Shown piece after piece: positions 6,218 to 8,325 of a DNA stretch of 8,325 nucleotides. Location of the stretch: assembly GCA_900544475.1 (NCBI GenBank), contig UQVU01000079.1:1-8325 (forward strand), written 5' to 3'. The notes beneath the pieces were generated by a model. The model did not search any database and had not been told where the DNA came from. It was given only the letters and a program-made list of their open reading frames with translations. Source of the stretch: an uncultured Butyricicoccus sp. Lineage in GTDB: Bacteria > Bacillota > Clostridia > Oscillospirales > Butyricicoccaceae. Made by a program: the position numbers and the translations under genes. Positions within the stretch are counted from its first letter, which is position 1; each line of letters begins with the position of its first letter.

Positions 6218-8325
6218 ATGAGTGAAAAACACTACGCCGTTATGGACGGTAACACAGCGGCGGCGTACAGCGCCTATGCGTTCACCGAAGTAGCAGCAAT
6301 TTACCCGATCACCCCGTCCTCTCCGATGGCGGAAAAGGTAGACGAATGGTCGGCAAAGGGCAAGAAAAACCTGTTTGGCACCACCGTTGACGTTATCCAG
6401 ATGCAGTCCGAGGCCGGCGCGGCCGGCACCTGCCACGGTTCGCTTCAGGCAGGCGCGCTGACCACCACCTTCACCTCTTCTCAGGGTCTTATGCTGATGA
6501 TTCCCGCGATGTACGCGATGGGCGGCCAGTTCCTGCCGAGCGTCATGCACATCGCGTCCCGCGTCGTTACGAGCAACCATCACTCGATCTTCGGCGACCA
6601 CACCGACTTCATGACCTGCCGCACCACCGGTTACGGCATGCTGATGTCCTCCTCGCCTCAGGAGGCGATGGACCTCGCGGCGGTTGCTCACCTGTCTGCC
6701 ATCAAGGCGCGTTACGCATTCATGCACTGCTTCGACGGCTTCCGCACCTCGCACGAGATGCAGCGCATTGAGACCCTCGATTATGAGGACCTGCGCGGCC
6801 TGGTCGACCAGGAAGCACTTCAGGAGTTCCGCCGCCAGTCGCTCAACCCGGAGCATCCGACCAACCGCGGCAACAACGTAAACCCGGACATTTATTTCCA
6901 GTGCAAGGAAGGCGCAAACGTCAAGTCTGCCATCGTGCCCGACACCATCCAGCACTACATGGATGAAATTAACAAGCTGACCGGCCGTGATTACAAGCTC
7001 TTTAACTACTACGGCGCACCGGACGCAGAGGAAGTTATCGTCGTCATGTGCTCGGCTTCCGAGGCGGTCAAGGAAACGGTCGATTACCTGAACGCACAGG
7101 GCCGCAAGGTCGGCATGGTGCAGATCCACCTGTACCGCCCGTTCTCGGTTAAGCACTTCGCGGCGGCAATCCCGGCTTCTGTCAAGAAGATCGCCGTTCT
7201 CGACCGCAGCAAGGAGACCGGTTCGGTCGGCGAGCCGGTATACCTCGACGTCGTAACTGCGCTCAATCAGGCAGGACGGAACGACATCACCGTCGTCGGC
7301 GGCCGCTACGGCCTGTCCTCCAAGGACACCACGCCGGGTCAGTTCATTGCCGTTTACGATAACCTGAAAAAGGACCAGCCGAAAAATAATTTCACCATCG
7401 GCATCAACGACGATGTAACCCACACCTCGCTCGACTACACCGAAATCGAGCTGCCCCACCCGGGTCAGATCAGCTGCAAGCTGTGGGGTCTCGGCGGCGA
7501 CGGCACGGTCGGCGCGAACAAGAACGCTATCTCGACCATCGGCTTTGTCGGCGGCAAGTACGCGCAGGCGTATTTCTCCTACGATACGATGAAGTCCGGC
7601 GGTCTGACGCAGAGCCATCTGCGCTTTGGCGACGAGCCGATTCTCAGCACTTATCTGGTAAATTCTGCGGATTTTGTTGCGGTTCACGCCCCGACCTACG
7701 TCAAAAAGTACGATGTTACCGCAGACCTCAAGGACGGCGGCACGTTCCTGCTCAACTGCCCGTGGAGCGTCGAAGAACTCGAAGAGCATCTCCCGGCGAA
7801 GATGAAGCGCGACCTCGCTCGCAAGCACGCAAACTTCTACATCATCGACGCGGCAAAGCTCGCGGCGGCTATCGGCCTCGGCAAGCGCACCAACAACATC
7901 CTCCAGGGCGCATTTTTCGCGCTGACCAAGGTCATCCCGATGGATCTCGCGGTCGAGGATATGAAGAAGAACAACTACAACTCCTACTTCAAAAAGGCCG
8001 GTCAGAAGATTGTTGACATGAACAATCAGGCGGTAGACCTCGGCGTGCAGGCGACTGTCAAGGTTGAAATTCCGGCTTCCTGGGCGGACGCGACCGATGA
8101 ACCGGTTGCAGAGCCGAAGAACATGACCCCGTTCGTTCGCGACATTGTGATGCCGCTCGACAAGCAGCAGGGCGACAAGCTCCCGGTCTCCGTATTCCAG
8201 AAGTATGGCGTGCTCGACGGCACGTGGGAGAACGGCACTTCCGTTTATTCCAAGCGCGGCGTTGCGACCAAGGTTCCGCAGTGGAACCCCGACGCCTGCA
8301 TCCAGTGCAACCGCTGCTCGATGTG
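6218..8325 (+). CDS. nifJ: Pyruvate:ferredoxin (flavodoxin) oxidoreductase, 5' part
   Basis: The reading frame is open from the ATG at 6218 to the window edge: 702 codons plus two bases of a roughly 1170-1190-residue single-chain enzyme. PFOR oxidises pyruvate with CoA to acetyl-CoA and CO2, reducing ferredoxin, in the cytoplasm of anaerobes. Domain I shows YPITPSSPMAE (29-39) with Thr32, QSEAGA with Glu65, and SRVVTSNHHSIFGDH (114-128) with Arg115. These match the pyruvate- and thiamine-diphosphate-contacting Thr31, Glu64 and Arg114 of the Desulfovibrio enzyme. The gamma-type domain begins near 417 with GLGGDGTVGANK (424-435). The first ferredoxin-type motif starts at Cys694 (CIQCNRC) and is cut by the window end. 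The missing C-terminal part should hold the second 4Fe-4S motif and the thiamine-binding domain. AAAGGAA lies 7 nt before the start. Only 42 nt separate it from the aldolase, with no terminator, so it is probably cotranscribed, although PFOR is also a core enzyme and could be independently expressed. Confidence 0.96.
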   Translation, partial: MSEKHYAVMDGNTAAAYSAYAFTEVAAIYPITPSSPMAEKVDEWSAKGKKNLFGTTVDVIQMQSEAGAAGTCHGSLQAGALTTTFTSSQGLMLMIPAMYAMGGQFLPSVMHIASRVVTSNHHSIFGDHTDFMTCRTTGYGMLMSSSPQEAMDLAAVAHLSAIKARYAFMHCFDGFRTSHEMQRIETLDYEDLRGLVDQEALQEFRRQSLNPEHPTNRGNNVNPDIYFQCKEGANVKSAIVPDTIQHYMDEINKLTGRDYKLFNYYGAPDAEEVIVVMCSASEAVKETVDYLNAQGRKVGMVQIHLYRPFSVKHFAAAIPASVKKIAVLDRSKETGSVGEPVYLDVVTALNQAGRNDITVVGGRYGLSSKDTTPGQFIAVYDNLKKDQPKNNFTIGINDDVTHTSLDYTEIELPHPGQISCKLWGLGGDGTVGANKNAISTIGFVGGKYAQAYFSYDTMKSGGLTQSHLRFGDEPILSTYLVNSADFVAVHAPTYVKKYDVTADLKDGGTFLLNCPWSVEELEEHLPAKMKRDLARKHANFYIIDAAKLAAAIGLGKRTNNILQGAFFALTKVIPMDLAVEDMKKNNYNSYFKKAGQKIVDMNNQAVDLGVQATVKVEIPASWADATDEPVAEPKNMTPFVRDIVMPLDKQQGDKLPVSVFQKYGVLDGTWENGTSVYSKRGVATKVPQWNPDACIQCNRCSM

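Noticed and set aside
6182..7828. Long open frame (548 codons) on the minus strand opposite the PFOR gene
   Set aside because: It lies fully antisense to a certain PFOR, its translation is low-complexity and rich in Arg, Val and Ala, and it has no recognisable motif. Strong third-position GC keeps the opposite frame open.

Overview
The window reads as a chromosomal segment of an anaerobic, GC-rich Gram-positive gut-type Clostridia, probably an Oscillospiraceae/Ruminococcaceae-like organism. This is inferred from strong GGAGG/AAAGGG-type ribosome binding sites, heavy use of GC-ending codons, and a single-chain pyruvate:ferredoxin oxidoreductase (PFOR) of clostridial type. I cannot name the genus. 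I see no tRNA, rRNA, CRISPR array, insertion sequence or phage gene.

Layout: a LysR-type regulator (3-953, minus) is divergent from five genes on the plus strand. These are a classical SDR oxidoreductase (1052-1864), a GntP-family sugar-acid permease (2042-3475), an IlvD/Edd-family Fe-S dehydratase (3576-5297), an HpcH/HpaI class II aldolase (5396-6175), and the first ~702 codons of a PFOR (6218 to beyond the window end). The 98-nt divergent spacer holds a plausible regulator promoter and TTCGAA-centred palindromes. The 177-nt SDR-permease spacer holds two perfect inverted repeats and an unused Shine-Dalgarno-like stretch. The permease-dehydratase spacer holds a strong hairpin followed by six T's, ending 17 nt before the next ribosome binding site.

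Together the genes spell a plausible non-phosphorylative sugar-acid route. The permease imports an aldonate or related acid. The SDR interconverts a keto-acid and a hydroxy-acid. The dehydratase makes a 2-keto-3-deoxy acid. The aldolase splits that into pyruvate and a short aldehyde, and PFOR takes pyruvate to acetyl-CoA with reduced ferredoxin. No kinase is visible. The individual family calls are firm; the substrate and the assignment to one pathway are inference. The plan recalls E. coli yjhHGF (GntP-type permease, xylonate-type dehydratase, aldolase), but with an HpaI-type instead of a DapA-type aldolase and with a PFOR attached.
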